Source of the DNA: Streptomyces hawaiiensis
GTDB taxonomy: Bacteria > Actinomycetota > Actinomycetes > Streptomycetales > Streptomycetaceae
DNA: 64,000 nucleotides
Assembly: GCF_004803895.1 (NCBI RefSeq)
Contig: NZ_CP021978.1
Span: 4,712,001-4,776,000, forward strand
Reading direction: 5' to 3'
Below, piece by piece: positions 1 to 11,601 of this stretch. Every line of letters starts with the position of its first letter. Position 1 is the first letter of the stretch. The notes under the pieces are model-generated. The model was not told where the DNA came from. It saw only the letters and a list, made by a program, of their open reading frames with translations, and made no database searches. The position numbers and the translations under genes were made by a program.

Positions 1-639
1 GCGTCGGTGGAGTTCTCCGACTACCTGCGCGACCTGATCGCGGCCCGCCGCAAAGAGCCGGGCGAGGACCTCGTCTCAGGTCTCATCGAGGCCCACGACG
101 AGGGCGACCGGCTCACCGAGCAGGAGATGATCTCCACCTGCGTCCTGCTGCTCAACGCCGGCCACGAGGCCACGGTGAACGCCACGGTCAACGGCTGGTA
201 CGCCCTGTTCCGCAACCCGTCCCAGCTGGAGCTGCTGCGCGCGGACCACACGCTCATCCCCTCCGCGATCGAGGAGCTGATGCGCTACGACACCCCGCTC
301 CAGCTGTTCGAGCGCTGGGTCCTGGACGAGATCGAGATCGCGGGCACGACGATCCCCCGGGGCGCGGAGATCGCCATGCTCTTCGGCTCCGCCAACCACG
401 ACCCGGCGGTGTTCCGGGACCCGGCCGCCCTCGACCTCACCCGCGCGGACAACCCCCACATCTCCTTCAGCGCCGGCATCCACTACTGCATCGGCGCACC
501 CCTGGCCCGCATCGAGCTGGCGGCCTCGATGGGGGCGTTGCTGGAGCGGGCGCCGACGCTGCGGCTTGCCGCCGAACCCGACAGGAAGCCGAACTTCGTG
601 ATCAGGGGGCTGGAGGGGCTGGCTGTCGAGGTCGGCTGA
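1..639 (+). CDS. Cytochrome P450, C-terminal part (5' end outside window)
   Basis: The frame is open from base 1, so the gene starts upstream of the window; about 212 residues are visible. The I-helix motif AGHEAT, the ExxR motif (EELMR) and the heme-binding loop FSAGIHYCIGAP are present. The heme-ligating Cys codon is at 487-489. These are standard for a soluble bacterial class I P450 (CYP105/107-like), which would need a ferredoxin partner that is not visible here. The substrate cannot be read from this fragment. It converges on the next gene, with 31 bp between the stops. Confidence 0.93.
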   Translation, partial: ASVEFSDYLRDLIAARRKEPGEDLVSGLIEAHDEGDRLTEQEMISTCVLLLNAGHEATVNATVNGWYALFRNPSQLELLRADHTLIPSAIEELMRYDTPLQLFERWVLDEIEIAGTTIPRGAEIAMLFGSANHDPAVFRDPAALDLTRADNPHISFSAGIHYCIGAPLARIELAASMGALLERAPTLRLAAEPDRKPNFVIRGLEGLAVEVG

Positions 640-670
640 TCACGTCGTCAGGAGAAGGCCGAGGGCCGGC

Positions 671-1552
671 TCACCGCCCCGCCGGCACCGTGAGCCCCCA
701 CGCTCCCTCCCGCACCACCCACGTCCGGGTCCGTACCGGCCCCGACACCACCGTGTCCGCGCGGTAGCGGAAGTGCGCCCCCGAGACGGTCACCGTCCGG
801 CCCTCCGCCAGCAGCGGGGAGGCCTCCGCGCCCACCGACACGGGTCTGACCTCCACCGACGCGATGCCCGCCGCGGTCGGTGACACCCACACCGCCTCCA
901 CCGGCTGGTTCAGGTCCACCAGAGTCTCCCCGTCGACCTCGACCCGCAGCCGGGACGGCCCCGGCTCGGGCGCGGCGGCGAGCCGGGACGGGCGGCCCGC
1001 CGGAACCAGCGTCCGGACCAGGGACTGGCAGGTCCGCAGCCACGGGCGGCCCGGCACGGCGTCCGGGTCCTGCGCGGCCCCGGGGCCCGTCCCGCCCGGG
1101 GAGAGCCGCAACGGCGGTATCCGCAACGTGCCGAGCACCACCCCGTCGCTGTCGTCGACCATCAGGTCCATGCGCCGCTCGACCCCGTCGAGCACCGCCC
1201 GTGCCGCCGCCACCGTCCCCGTCGGCACCCCCAGCGACCGGGCCAGGGACAGCGCGCCCCCGACCGGCACCACCGACAGCGCGCATCCGGCCAGCTCCCG
1301 GTGCCGGTGCAGCAGTGCCACCGCGCGGATCAGGGCCCGGTCGTCGCCCACCACCACCGGCCGCCGCGAGCCCCGCCGGGCCAGCGCCCGGGCGAACTCC
1401 TCCGGCCCGTCCGGCAGGCACAGCTTCATGCCGGCACCCGCGCCGAGCACGTCTTTCGCGATCCGGACGGACTCGCCGTCCGACCTACGGGCGACCGGGT
1501 CGACCACCACCAGCAGCTGCTCGGACGTCGCGGAAGTCGCCACCTCGGCCAT
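671..1552 (-). CDS. Degenerate diacylglycerol-kinase-like protein
   Basis: 293 residues from an ATG at 1552; an open frame extends further upstream, but that part overlaps the purA side and reads as noise. The N-terminal half follows the fold of the diacylglycerol/sphingosine kinase catalytic domain. Its signature loops are altered: the usual GGDGT is VGDDRA, and the GTGNDFARSLG loop is [14 protein letters not shown]. The C-terminal half is a beta-rich domain like that of DagK/LCB5 proteins. I infer a lipid-kinase relative with weak or no kinase activity. It is divergently transcribed from purA. Confidence 0.7.
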   Translation of the reverse strand: MAEVATSATSEQLLVVVDPVARRSDGESVRIAKDVLGAGAGMKLCLPDGPEEFARALARRGSRRPVVVGDDRALIRAVALLHRHRELAGCALSVVPVGGALSLARSLGVPTGTVAAARAVLDGVERRMDLMVDDSDGVVLGTLRIPPLRLSPGGTGPGAAQDPDAVPGRPWLRTCQSLVRTLVPAGRPSRLAAAPEPGPSRLRVEVDGETLVDLNQPVEAVWVSPTAAGIASVEVRPVSVGAEASPLLAEGRTVTVSGAHFRYRADTVVSGPVRTRTWVVREGAWGLTVPAGR

Positions 1553-1585
1553 GCCTCGCTTCCTCGGGTAGCATCTTTGTGCAAG

Positions 1586-1613
1586 AGCCCCTTGCGCTAT
1601 TGCGCCAGGGGCT
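1586..1613. terminator. Stem-loop in the divergent purA leader
   Basis: A 12-bp stem (arms 1586-1597 and 1602-1613, one mismatch) closes a TATT loop between the divergent lipid-kinase-like gene and purA. It resembles an intrinsic terminator or attenuator, but it sits upstream of purA rather than behind a gene. A leader-regulatory role is possible. Confidence 0.4.
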
Positions 1614-1737
1614 TCGTCTATTCCGGGGCATCCGGTCCGACGGTTGGCGGCCAACGGCGGTCGCGGTGCACGCGGCTGCCTGTCTCCGCGTTCGCCCTCG
1701 ACCATGGACATGCCCCGCCCGGAAGGGGTGTACGCGC

Positions 1738-3021
1738 GTGCCCGCACTTGTGCTGCTCGGTGCTCAGTGGGGTGACGAAGGCAAGGGAAAGGCCACCGAC
1801 CTGCTCGGTGGTTCCGTGGACTATGTAGTGCGCTACCAGGGCGGCAACAACGCCGGCCACACGGTGGTCGTAGGTGACCAGAAGTACGCACTGCACCTCC
1901 TCCCTTCCGGAATCCTGTCTCCCGGCTGTACGCCGGTCATCGGTAACGGTGTCGTCGTCGACCCGTCGGTCCTGCTCTCCGAGCTGAGCGGTCTGAACGA
2001 GCGTGGCGTCGACACGTCCAAGCTCCTCCTCAGCGGAAACGCGCACATCATCACGCCGTACAACGTGACGGTCGACAAGGTGACGGAGCGCTTCCTCGGA
2101 AAGCGGAAGATCGGCACGACCGGTCGGGGCATCGGCCCGACCTACGCCGACAAGATCAACCGCGTCGGGATCCGTGTGCAGGATCTCTACGACGAGTCGA
2201 TCCTCACGCAGAAGGTCGAGGCGGCCCTCGACGTCAAGAACCAGATCCTCACCAAGCTCTACAACCGGCGCGCGATCGCCGTGGACCAGGTGGTCGAGGA
2301 GCTGCTGGCCTACGCCGACAAGCTCGCGCCGTACGTCGCCGACACCGTCCTGGTCCTCAACCGGGCGCTGGAGGAGGACAAGGTCGTCCTGTTCGAGGGC
2401 GGCCAGGGCACGCTGCTCGACATCGACCACGGCACGTATCCCTTCGTCACCTCGTCGAACCCGACCGCGGGCGGCGCCTGCACCGGCGCCGGTGTCGGCC
2501 CGACGAAGATCAGCCGGGTCATCGGCATCCTCAAGGCGTACACGACCCGGGTCGGCGCCGGTCCGTTCCCGACCGAGCTGTTCGACGAGGACGGCGAGGC
2601 GCTGCGCCGCATCGGCGGCGAGAAGGGCGTGACCACCGGCCGTGACCGCCGCTGCGGCTGGTTCGACGCGGTCATCGCCCGCTACGCGACCCGCGTGAAC
2701 GGCCTGACCGACTTCTTCCTCACCAAGCTCGACGTCCTGACCGGCTGGGAGGAGATCCCGGTCTGCGTGGCGTACGAGATCGACGGCAGGCGCGTCGAGG
2801 AGCTCCCGTACTCCCAGACCGACTTCCACCACGCCAAGCCGGTCTACGAGATGCTCCCGGGCTGGAACGAGGACATCTCCAAGGCGAAGACCTTCGCCGA
2901 CCTGCCGAAGAACGCCCAGGCGTACGTGAAGGCGCTGGAGGAGATGTCCGGCGCTCCGATCTCCGCGATCGGCGTGGGCCCGGGCCGGGACGAGACGATC
3001 GAGATCAACTCGTTCATCTGA
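1738..3021 (+). CDS. purA: Adenylosuccinate synthetase
   Basis: 427 residues, the usual length for the family. It catalyses IMP + L-Asp + GTP to adenylosuccinate, the first committed step to AMP, in the cytosol. The N-terminus carries the P-loop-like GDEGKGK and the protein matches PurA throughout, including GGNNAGHT and TTGRGIGP and the C-terminal VGPGRDETI. The GTG start at 1738 follows a GGAAGGGG ribosome-binding site; the much longer upstream open frame is not part of the gene. A strong terminator follows at 3040. Confidence 0.98.
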   Translation: MPALVLLGAQWGDEGKGKATDLLGGSVDYVVRYQGGNNAGHTVVVGDQKYALHLLPSGILSPGCTPVIGNGVVVDPSVLLSELSGLNERGVDTSKLLLSGNAHIITPYNVTVDKVTERFLGKRKIGTTGRGIGPTYADKINRVGIRVQDLYDESILTQKVEAALDVKNQILTKLYNRRAIAVDQVVEELLAYADKLAPYVADTVLVLNRALEEDKVVLFEGGQGTLLDIDHGTYPFVTSSNPTAGGACTGAGVGPTKISRVIGILKAYTTRVGAGPFPTELFDEDGEALRRIGGEKGVTTGRDRRCGWFDAVIARYATRVNGLTDFFLTKLDVLTGWEEIPVCVAYEIDGRRVEELPYSQTDFHHAKPVYEMLPGWNEDISKAKTFADLPKNAQAYVKALEEMSGAPISAIGVGPGRDETIEINSFI

Positions 3022-3039
3022 TCCGACCCCCCGTCCGCA

Positions 3040-3069
3040 GGCCGCCCCCCGTTCACGCGGGGGGCGGCC
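3040..3069 (+). terminator. Intrinsic terminator after purA
   Basis: A perfect 12-bp GC-rich stem (arms 3040-3051 and 3058-3069) closes a 6-nt TTCACG loop, 18 bp after the purA stop. There is no T-run, as is usual in Streptomyces. Confidence 0.85.
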
Positions 3070-3156
3070 CGCGTTCTCTCGCAGGGAGAGTTCCCGGAAA
3101 CGGGCATACGCTGAAGCCATACCCCCGCGTGCGTCGACCAGAAGAAGGTGAGTGCG

Positions 3157-3450
3157 ATGCGCGTACTGCTCAAGGCGTCCATGGACACGGAGAAGGCCAA
3201 CGAGGCCATCCGGAACGGCACCCTGGGGAAGCTCATCCAGGAGTCGCTGGAACAGATCAAGCCCGAAGCGGCCTACTTCACCTCCGAGCACGGCAAGCGC
3301 ACCGCTTTCCTGTTCTTCGACATGCAGGACAGCTCGCAGATGCCGGTGCTCAGCGAGCCCTTCTTCCTCCAGCTCAACGCGGAGGTCACCTACACGCCGG
3401 TGATGAACGTCGAGGACGTGCAGAAGGGCCTCTCCCAGCTGGGACGCTGA
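3157..3450 (+). CDS. Conserved small hypothetical protein
   Basis: 97 residues with no recognised catalytic motif. The composition is that of a soluble, mixed alpha/beta protein (MRVLLKASMDTEKANEAI at the N-terminus). I chose the ATG at 3157 because the GAAGAAGG ribosome-binding site (3140-3147) is well placed for it. The alternative GTG at 3148 directly abuts that site. I recognise it as a purA neighbour in Streptomyces genomes, but no function is known to me. Confidence 0.8.
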   Translation: MRVLLKASMDTEKANEAIRNGTLGKLIQESLEQIKPEAAYFTSEHGKRTAFLFFDMQDSSQMPVLSEPFFLQLNAEVTYTPVMNVEDVQKGLSQLGR

Positions 3451-3459
3451 GCCGCCGGC

Positions 3460-4110
3460 TCAGCTGAAGACGATCATCGACCCCTGGGCGAGACTGCGGG
3501 TCACGGCCGCGTGCAGCCCGAGCCAGACGTGCCGCTCACGGGCGAACGGACTCGGATCGTACGGGGCGGGTACGGCGGGTTCCTCCAGCTCCGTCGGGGC
3601 GAGCGGCGGCTGGGGGGCCGCCGGCGGGTTGGCCGGGTCGATGCCGATGGCCGGGGCGACCAGCTCCAGTTCCCGCAGCAGGGCGTGCGAGGAGCCCAGC
3701 GGGCCGCCGCCCGCGAGGAGAGCGTCGTCGGCGAGCGGGCCGGGGAAGTCGACGGGGACGTAGGCGCCCGCGTGGTCGTAGTGCCAGACCAGGTGCGACT
3801 GCTGGGCCGTCGACTCGAACATCTCCAGCAACTGCTCGTAGTCACCGCCGAGTTCGCCCACGGGCGTCACCGGCAGGCCGCACACCTGGAGCAGATAGGC
3901 GCGGCGCAGGAAGTGCAGCGCGTCGTAGTCGAAGCCCGCGACCGGGGCGACCTCGCCGGACAGGCCCGGCATGTACTGGTACACCGGCACCGGGGGCAGC
4001 CCGGCCTCGGTGAGCACCTTGTTGTATTGCGCGAGTTCCTCGGCGAAGGGGTTGTCCGGCGTGTGGCACAACACGTCGACGAGCGGTACCAGCCACAGGT
4101 CACAGGCCAA
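3460..4110 (-). CDS. Hypothetical protein of the purA neighbourhood
   Basis: 216 residues with a TTG start at 4110, supported by a GAGGAG ribosome-binding site six bases upstream (complement of 4117-4122). The protein is soluble, rich in Pro, Leu and acidic residues, and without signal peptide or membrane segment. No catalytic motif is evident. It converges on the preceding small gene with a 9-bp gap. Function unknown. Confidence 0.75.
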   Translation of the reverse strand: MACDLWLVPLVDVLCHTPDNPFAEELAQYNKVLTEAGLPPVPVYQYMPGLSGEVAPVAGFDYDALHFLRRAYLLQVCGLPVTPVGELGGDYEQLLEMFESTAQQSHLVWHYDHAGAYVPVDFPGPLADDALLAGGGPLGSSHALLRELELVAPAIGIDPANPPAAPQPPLAPTELEEPAVPAPYDPSPFARERHVWLGLHAAVTRSLAQGSMIVFS

Positions 4111-4231
4111 AGAAGGCTCCTCGCTCAGCGCGGTGGTCGGGTAGCACGATGGTCAAGAAGGGTAGCGGTGCCCCGCGGTCACGGCTCCCGCCGTGCATGT
4201 CCCATACCCATACGGGCAGCGACGACGCGGG

Positions 4232-4933
4232 TCATCCGGAGGCGAGCCGCTCGATCAGGGTGAGCGAGTGCGCGTTGTACGCGGCGATGATCGCCCGGGC
4301 GGTGTCGTTGTCACGGTCGATCAGGGCGTCGACCAGCTCGGTGTGACAGGCCCACAGCTCGCCGCGCAGATCGGTGAGCCGGCGCAGGTGCTGCACCGCG
4401 CAGACCCAGGTCTGGACGCGCAGCCGGTGCAGGAAGTCCGCGAGGTAGGGGTTGCCGAAGCAGGCGCCGAGCTCGCGCCAGAAGCGCAGGTCGTAGCCGA
4501 TGAGGACGGTGAGATCACCGGCCGCCGCGGCCCGCTGGGCTTCCTCGCCGCGCCTGCGGACCCCGGCGACGACGGCGGCGGCCCGGGGATCGTCGGGCCG
4601 CACCGCGTTGGGGCGTCCCGCGGTGAGCGCGAGGAACATCCCCTCGATGACCAGCCCGCGGGCCTCGATCATGCCGCGGAAGTCGTCGACCGAGTACTCG
4701 TGGACCCGGAAGCCGCGGTGCTGGTCGGCGTCGAGCAGCCCCTGCGCGGAGAGATCGACGAGCGCCTCGCGCACCGGCGTCGCGGACACCCCGTACTGCT
4801 CGGCGATCTCCTTGACCGTGAACTCCTGCCCGGGCTGGAGCCGCCCGGCCAGCACCTCGTCACGAAGCGCGTCGGCGATCTGCTGTCGCAGGGTGCTGCG
4901 CGTCACGGCGCCGTTGCCGGAGCTGGCGGGCAT
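4232..4933 (-). CDS. GntR-family regulator, FadR/FCD subfamily
   Basis: 233 residues. The N-terminal winged helix (about residues 15-75) contains the GntR signature EIAEQYGVSATPVREAL. An all-helical FCD ligand-binding domain follows. Such proteins are metabolite-responsive repressors. It is co-oriented with and downstream of the aminotransferase gene at 5052-6407 (118 bp between them), so it may control that gene or a linked catabolic step; this is inferred from position only. Confidence 0.88.
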   Translation of the reverse strand: MPASSGNGAVTRSTLRQQIADALRDEVLAGRLQPGQEFTVKEIAEQYGVSATPVREALVDLSAQGLLDADQHRGFRVHEYSVDDFRGMIEARGLVIEGMFLALTAGRPNAVRPDDPRAAAVVAGVRRRGEEAQRAAAAGDLTVLIGYDLRFWRELGACFGNPYLADFLHRLRVQTWVCAVQHLRRLTDLRGELWACHTELVDALIDRDNDTARAIIAAYNAHSLTLIERLASG

Positions 4934-5051
4934 GGTCAGGGCGTCTCCCTCGTCGCGTTCGGGTGGCGTGCGCGTATATGTCTACGGGCACGCCACCTTA
5001 CGCGTTCGAATGTGGCCCGAGGGTGTCGCTTACTGACGGGTTTACAGACCT

Positions 5052-6407
5052 TTACGCCGCGTACTCGTCCGCCATCGAGAGCGCCGCGTCCAGCGCCGCG
5101 AGGCCCTCCTTGAGCTCCGCCTCGCCGATGTTGCAGGGCGGCACGACGTGCGTCCGGTTCATGTTCACGAACGGCCACAGCCCGCCCTTCTTCGCGGCGG
5201 CGGCGAAGGCGGCCATGGGCGCGTTCGCCTCACCGGCCGCGTTGTACGGCACCAGCGGCTCCCGCGTCTCGCGGTCGCGGACCAGCTCCAGCGCCCAGAA
5301 CATGCCGACGCCGCGCACCTCGCCGACGCTCGGGTGCCGCTCGGCGAGCGCGCGCAGCTCCGGCCCGACGACGGACGCGCCCAGCCGGGCCGCGTTCTCG
5401 ACGACGCCCTCCTCGGCCATCACGTTGATCGTCGCGACGGCGGCGGCGCACGCCAGCGGATGCCCGGAGTACGTCAGCCCACCCGGGTACGGCCGCTTGC
5501 CGAACGTCTCCGCGATCGCGCCGGAGATCGCGACCCCGCCCAGCGGCACGTACCCGCTGTTCACGCCCTTGGCGAAGGTCAGCAGGTCCGGGGTGACGTC
5601 GAACAGGTCCGCCGCGAACCACTCACCGGTCCGCCCGAACCCGGCCATGACCTCGTCGAGGACGAAGACGATCCCGTACTTGTCGCAGATCTCCCGCACC
5701 CCGGCGAGATAGCCGGGCGGCGGGACCATGATCCCGGCCGTGCCCGGGATGGTCTCCAGGATGATCGCCGCGACCGTCGAGGGCCCCTCGAAGGCGATCG
5801 TCGTCTCCAGGTGCTCCAGCGCCCGCGCGCACTCCTGCTCCTCGGTCTCGGCGTAGAAGCGGGAGCGGTAGAGGTAGGGCGCCCAGAAGTGCACGACCCC
5901 GGCCGTGCCGCTGTCGGAGGCCCAGCGGCGCGGGTCGCCGGTGAGGTTCACGGCCTGCTGCGTACCGCCGTGGTACGAGCGGTACGCCGAGAGCACCTTC
6001 GGGCGGCCCGTGTGCAGGCGGGCCATCCGGATGGCGTGCTCGACGGCGTCGGCGCCCCCGTTGGTGAAGAAGATCTTGTCCAGGTCGCCCGGGGTCCGCT
6101 CGGCGATCAGCCGGGCCGCCTCCGACCGCGCCTCGACGGCGAACGCGGGCGCGAAGGTCGTCATCCGCGCCGCCTGCTCCTGGATCGCGGCGACGATCTT
6201 CGGGTGCTGGTAGCCGACGTTCGTGTAGACGAGCCCGCTGGAGAAGTCGAGGTAGCGCCGGCCGTCGTAGTCCCAGAAGTACGACCCCTCGGCTCCGGCG
6301 ACGGCGAGCGGGTCGATGAGCTCCTGAGCGGACCAGGAGTGGAACACATGGTCACGGTCGGCGGCCTTGACGGCGGCACCGGCTTCGGGGTTCGGCTGAG
6401 GGGTCAT
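5052..6407 (-). CDS. Class III PLP-dependent aminotransferase
   Basis: 451 residues, typical length. PLP-binding features: FFTNGGADAVEHAIR, the aspartate in VFVLDEVMAGFGRTGEW (Asp251) and the Schiff-base lysine in TFAKGVNSG (Lys280). It resembles omega-amino-acid or taurine/beta-alanine:pyruvate aminotransferases, which transfer an amino group from a terminal amine to a keto acid in the cytosol. The exact substrate is not determinable. It is divergent from the DJ-1 family gene across a 161-bp region and lies upstream of the GntR gene. Confidence 0.9.
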   Translation of the reverse strand: MTPQPNPEAGAAVKAADRDHVFHSWSAQELIDPLAVAGAEGSYFWDYDGRRYLDFSSGLVYTNVGYQHPKIVAAIQEQAARMTTFAPAFAVEARSEAARLIAERTPGDLDKIFFTNGGADAVEHAIRMARLHTGRPKVLSAYRSYHGGTQQAVNLTGDPRRWASDSGTAGVVHFWAPYLYRSRFYAETEEQECARALEHLETTIAFEGPSTVAAIILETIPGTAGIMVPPPGYLAGVREICDKYGIVFVLDEVMAGFGRTGEWFAADLFDVTPDLLTFAKGVNSGYVPLGGVAISGAIAETFGKRPYPGGLTYSGHPLACAAAVATINVMAEEGVVENAARLGASVVGPELRALAERHPSVGEVRGVGMFWALELVRDRETREPLVPYNAAGEANAPMAAFAAAAKKGGLWPFVNMNRTHVVPPCNIGEAELKEGLAALDAALSMADEYAA

Positions 6408-6506
6408 GCGGGCGAGCGTAGGTGCGGGGGAGAGGGCGGTGAAATCGGCGGCCTGTCTGGCGTCCGCGGCAAACCGCGACAGGTTGTCCAGGCGAGGCGG
6501 AATAGT

Positions 6507-6542
6507 TTGACAGCCTCCTGTCGTACTGGCAGGATGTTGTCA
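6507..6542 (+). promoter_or_regulatory. Candidate promoter and dyad upstream of the DJ-1/MarR pair
   Basis: TTGACA at 6507-6512 and CAGGAT at 6530-6535 are separated by 17 bp, a good match to a vegetative streptomycete promoter. Interrupted dyads (TGACA 6508-6512 with TGTCA 6538-6542, and CCTG 6517-6520 with CAGG 6530-6533) overlap it and could bind the downstream MarR protein. This is inference from position. Confidence 0.45.
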
Positions 6543-6568
6543 TAATCGCACGGGACAGAGGAGGAGCC

Positions 6569-7192
6569 ATGAACGCCACCGACGGCCGCCACAGCAAGCC
6601 CGTCCATCTCGCCGTCTACGACACCCTCGCCGACTGGGAGACCGGCCACGCCACCGCCCAGCTCGCCCGCGCCGGCCACGAGATCCGCACCGTCGGCCCG
6701 TCCACCACCCCGGTCAGGAGCGTCGGCGGACTGCGCGTCCAGCCCGACCTGGCCCTGGACGACGTACGGCCCGAGGACAGCGCGCTGCTGATCCTGCCGG
6801 GCGCCGACCTCTGGGACACCGGCGAGGCTCTGGCCCCCTTCGCCCGCAAGGCCCGGGCCTTCCTCGACGCGGGCGTCCCGGTCGCCGCGATCTGCGGCGC
6901 CACCGCGGGACTCGCCCGGGAGGGCCTGCTCGACGACCGCGACCACACCAGCGCGGTCTCCTTCTACCTGGCCGCGACCGGCTACGCGGGCGCCGGACGC
7001 TACATCGAGACGGACGCGGTCACCGACGGCACGCTGATCACGGCCGGCCCCACCGAGCCCGTCGCCTTCGCCCGCGAGATCCTCCGGCTGCTCGGGGTCT
7101 ACGAGGGCGAGGTGCTGGACGCCTGGTACCGGCTGTTCCACGACTCCGACGCGCAGGCGTACGGGGTGCTGGAGAAGGCCGGCGCGCTGTGA
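6569..7192 (+). CDS. DJ-1/PfpI family protein (glutamine-amidotransferase-like)
   Basis: 207 residues with the DJ-1/PfpI fold. The nucleophile-elbow cysteine sits in VAAICGATAGLA (Cys109), preceded by LLILPGADLWD. Members act as glyoxalases, chaperones or peptidase-like enzymes; which applies here cannot be told. GAGGAG lies just before the ATG. It overlaps the following MarR gene by 4 nt (GTGA), so the two are translationally coupled. Confidence 0.88.
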   Translation: MNATDGRHSKPVHLAVYDTLADWETGHATAQLARAGHEIRTVGPSTTPVRSVGGLRVQPDLALDDVRPEDSALLILPGADLWDTGEALAPFARKARAFLDAGVPVAAICGATAGLAREGLLDDRDHTSAVSFYLAATGYAGAGRYIETDAVTDGTLITAGPTEPVAFAREILRLLGVYEGEVLDAWYRLFHDSDAQAYGVLEKAGAL

Positions 7193-7662
7193 GCCGCGAG
7201 CCTCAAAACCTCCTCAGCCGCAGTGCCCTCGGGGTGTTCAAGCTCAACGGCCAGTTCCTCGCGGTGGCGGAGGAACTGGCCCGGCCCGCCGGGCTCACCG
7301 CCGCCTGGTGGCAGGTGCTCGGCGCGGTCCTCGGGGAGCCGCTGCCCGTCTCCGGCATCGCCCGCGCCATGGGCATCACACGGCAGAGCGTGCAGCGCAT
7401 CGCCGACCTGCTGGTGGAGCGGGGGCTCGCGGAGTACCGGCCGAACCCGGCGCACCGCCGCGCCAAGCTCCTCGCGCCGACCGGACAGGGGCGTGCGGCG
7501 ATCGCCCGGATCGACCCCGGCCACGCGGCGTTCGCCGACCGACTGGCCGAGGCGTTCGGGGAGGCGGAGCTGGCGGAGGCGGTGCGGACGCTGGAGCGGC
7601 TGTCGAAGGTGCTCGACCGGACGGGGCCGCCCGGCACACGGCCGCCTGTTACGGAACCGTAG
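7189..7662 (+). CDS. MarR-family transcriptional regulator
   Basis: 157 residues. The winged helix (ISGIARAMGITRQSVQRIADLL region, about residues 40-75) with a basic wing (NPAHRRAKLL) defines a MarR protein. The GTG start overlaps the stop of the DJ-1 gene. It probably regulates its own operon, since a dyad overlaps the promoter at 6507-6542. The ligand is unknown. Confidence 0.88.
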   Translation: MSREPQNLLSRSALGVFKLNGQFLAVAEELARPAGLTAAWWQVLGAVLGEPLPVSGIARAMGITRQSVQRIADLLVERGLAEYRPNPAHRRAKLLAPTGQGRAAIARIDPGHAAFADRLAEAFGEAELAEAVRTLERLSKVLDRTGPPGTRPPVTEP

Positions 7663-7741
7663 GGATCGCCCGGGCCGCCCCGCCCCGGCCCCCCACTATT
7701 CTCGATCTGTTGCTCGCGTGTGGGGGGAAGGCGGCTGAGCG

Positions 7742-9901
<2,160 letters not shown>

Positions 9902-10125
9902 CCGACTCGCGTCGACCGGGAGGCCGTTGAAGGTCGGGCGAATTCCGGCCGACGAAAGCCGGACAGGCGCTCGTGCGGCCGTACGGTGACCGGATGTACC
10001 TGACTCGCGGCAACGGCCAGGACGTCATCCGCACCCACGGCAACGTGCCGTGCCGGACCCCGGAGGGCCTGACGCTGTGCGCGTCCTGGCCGCGGGCCTC
10101 TGATCGCGCCGAGCCGCCGACCGGC

Positions 10126-10926
10126 TCACCGCGGCTCCGGCGGCCGCTGCCGGGGCATGTTCGGCCGCGCGCCCCCCGCCGGAGGCACAGCGAACCGCCC
10201 GTTCACCCCCACCTCCGCCCCGCGCCCCGGCCCCGGGAACACCACCGCCTGCAACCCCGCCGGCGCGGCACACCCCGACCGGAATTCCCCCATCCAGTCC
10301 GCCGTCTCCACCCGGACCAGCTCCGTCACGTCCTCGGAGAACCTCCGCAGCACCCCGAGGCACCGCTCGGCGGCCTCGCCGGCCGTGCCCTCCGCCGGCC
10401 CCAGCACCTCCCGCACGCTCTCCGCCGCCCAGTCGAACTGCAATGCCTGCAGCCGCCGCTGCACGGCCTGCGCGGTGGCCACGTCCCGCATCCACCCGGA
10501 CGTCACCCCGAAGTACCGGTCGACGGCCACACACGCCGCCCCCAGCAGCAGCGCGAGACACCCCCAGGGCGCGACCCCGCCCGCGACCCCGGTCAGATCC
10601 AGCAGGGGCAGCGTGACCCCGGTGACCGCCCCGGCCGCGGTCCCGCAGCGCAGCACCCGCGCGCACCGCCGCTTCCACACCCGGTCCACGAGATACCAGG
10701 CCGCCGTCCGCAGCGCCCCGCGCTCCACCCACCGGTACAGCTCGTCCAGCCGGACCGCCGGCTCGCCCCAGTCCCCGAGCGGAAAGACCCGCCCGGTCAG
10801 ATCGCCCGGCCGCAGCCCGGCCGCCGCCTGCTCGCCCCGCCCGTCCTGAGGCGGCCCCTCGGGCTGCATCTCCGGCTGACCCACCCGGCACTCCTCACTG
10901 ACCACGAATGACCACGTACGGTTCAC
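10126..10926 (-). CDS. SLATT-type two-helix membrane protein
   Basis: 266 residues. After a polar N-terminus come a helix (WYLVDRVWKRRCARVL), two hydrophobic segments (about 98-118 and 122-140) and an amphipathic region (RYFGVTSGWMRDVATAQA). This is the pattern of SLATT domains, 2TM modules predicted to be membrane effectors or sensors in nucleotide-signalling conflict systems. The family assignment is by pattern only. The start is uncertain; a GTG about nine codons in is an alternative. The 224-bp region on its downstream side (9902-10125) shows no supported gene. Confidence 0.65.
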   Translation of the reverse strand: MNRTWSFVVSEECRVGQPEMQPEGPPQDGRGEQAAAGLRPGDLTGRVFPLGDWGEPAVRLDELYRWVERGALRTAAWYLVDRVWKRRCARVLRCGTAAGAVTGVTLPLLDLTGVAGGVAPWGCLALLLGAACVAVDRYFGVTSGWMRDVATAQAVQRRLQALQFDWAAESVREVLGPAEGTAGEAAERCLGVLRRFSEDVTELVRVETADWMGEFRSGCAAPAGLQAVVFPGPGRGAEVGVNGRFAVPPAGGARPNMPRQRPPEPR

Positions 10927-11165
10927 TCACCGATCACGCTGCGCGATGGACGAAAGCCAGCATCCTGCCCTGAACGCGCCGGACCCTTCCTACCTCCCAA
11001 TGGGTGGCGAAGACGTAGCTTTCGCCTCTTTTCCGCCCGGAAGTATTCCTTGATCGGGTATAGGGCGCGAGGGGGACTCACTCGAAAGAGTGCTGGGGCG
11101 ACGGCAGCCCCGACCACGTAGGCTCGTGCCGAACGGGAAAACCCGTACCGAGCAAGGAGCTGATC

Positions 11166-11507
11166 GTGATCCCCGGTGGTGGCCAGCCCAATATGCAGCA
11201 GCTGCTCCAGCAGGCCCAGAAGATGCAACAGGACCTGGCACAGGCGCAGGAGGAACTGGCGCAGACGGAGGTCGACGGGCAGGCGGGCGGCGGTCTGGTG
11301 ACGGCCACCGTCACCGGCGCCGGTGAGCTGCGCGCCCTGAAGATCGACCCGAAGGCGGTGGATCCGGACGACACCGAGACCCTCGCCGACCTGGTCGTGG
11401 CGGCGGTCCAGGCGGCCAACGAGAACGCGCAGGCGCTCCAGCAGCAGAAGCTGGGCCCGCTCGCGCAGGGTCTGGGCGGCGGCGGCATCCCCGGCCTGCC
11501 GTTCTGA
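11166..11507 (+). CDS. YbaB/EbfC nucleoid-associated protein
   Basis: 113 residues, the family's usual size. An N-terminal coiled-coil-like stretch ([20 protein letters not shown]) is followed by the beta core ([20 protein letters not shown]). YbaB proteins form dimers that bind DNA and are typically found next to recR, as here. The GTG start at 11166 has an AAGGAG ribosome-binding site. dnaX, often upstream in other actinobacteria, is not here. Confidence 0.95.
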   Translation: MIPGGGQPNMQQLLQQAQKMQQDLAQAQEELAQTEVDGQAGGGLVTATVTGAGELRALKIDPKAVDPDDTETLADLVVAAVQAANENAQALQQQKLGPLAQGLGGGGIPGLPF

Positions 11508-11601
11508 TCCGGCGCACCGCCTTCCTCGCAGAGGCGGCAGACAACTACGGTACGTACGGGACGGTGCGTACCGACCCCGAAGACCCAGGAAGGGCAGTCC
11601 G

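Noticed and set aside
880-3021. A 713-codon frame running into purA
   Set aside because: Everything upstream of the GTG at 1738 is Pro/Arg-rich shadow sequence antisense to the lipid-kinase-like gene; PurA itself starts at 1738 behind a good ribosome-binding site.
5148-6545. Long plus-strand frame opposite the aminotransferase gene
   Set aside because: Composition is Arg/Gly-rich without domains, as expected for the complement of a high-GC gene; the minus-strand frame has full PLP motifs.
9973-10911. Plus-strand frame starting near 9973 that could encode a small protein in its first 40 codons
   Set aside because: It runs far into the antisense of the SLATT-like gene, becomes Pro/Arg-rich, and has no clear ribosome-binding site or stop near the plausible part.
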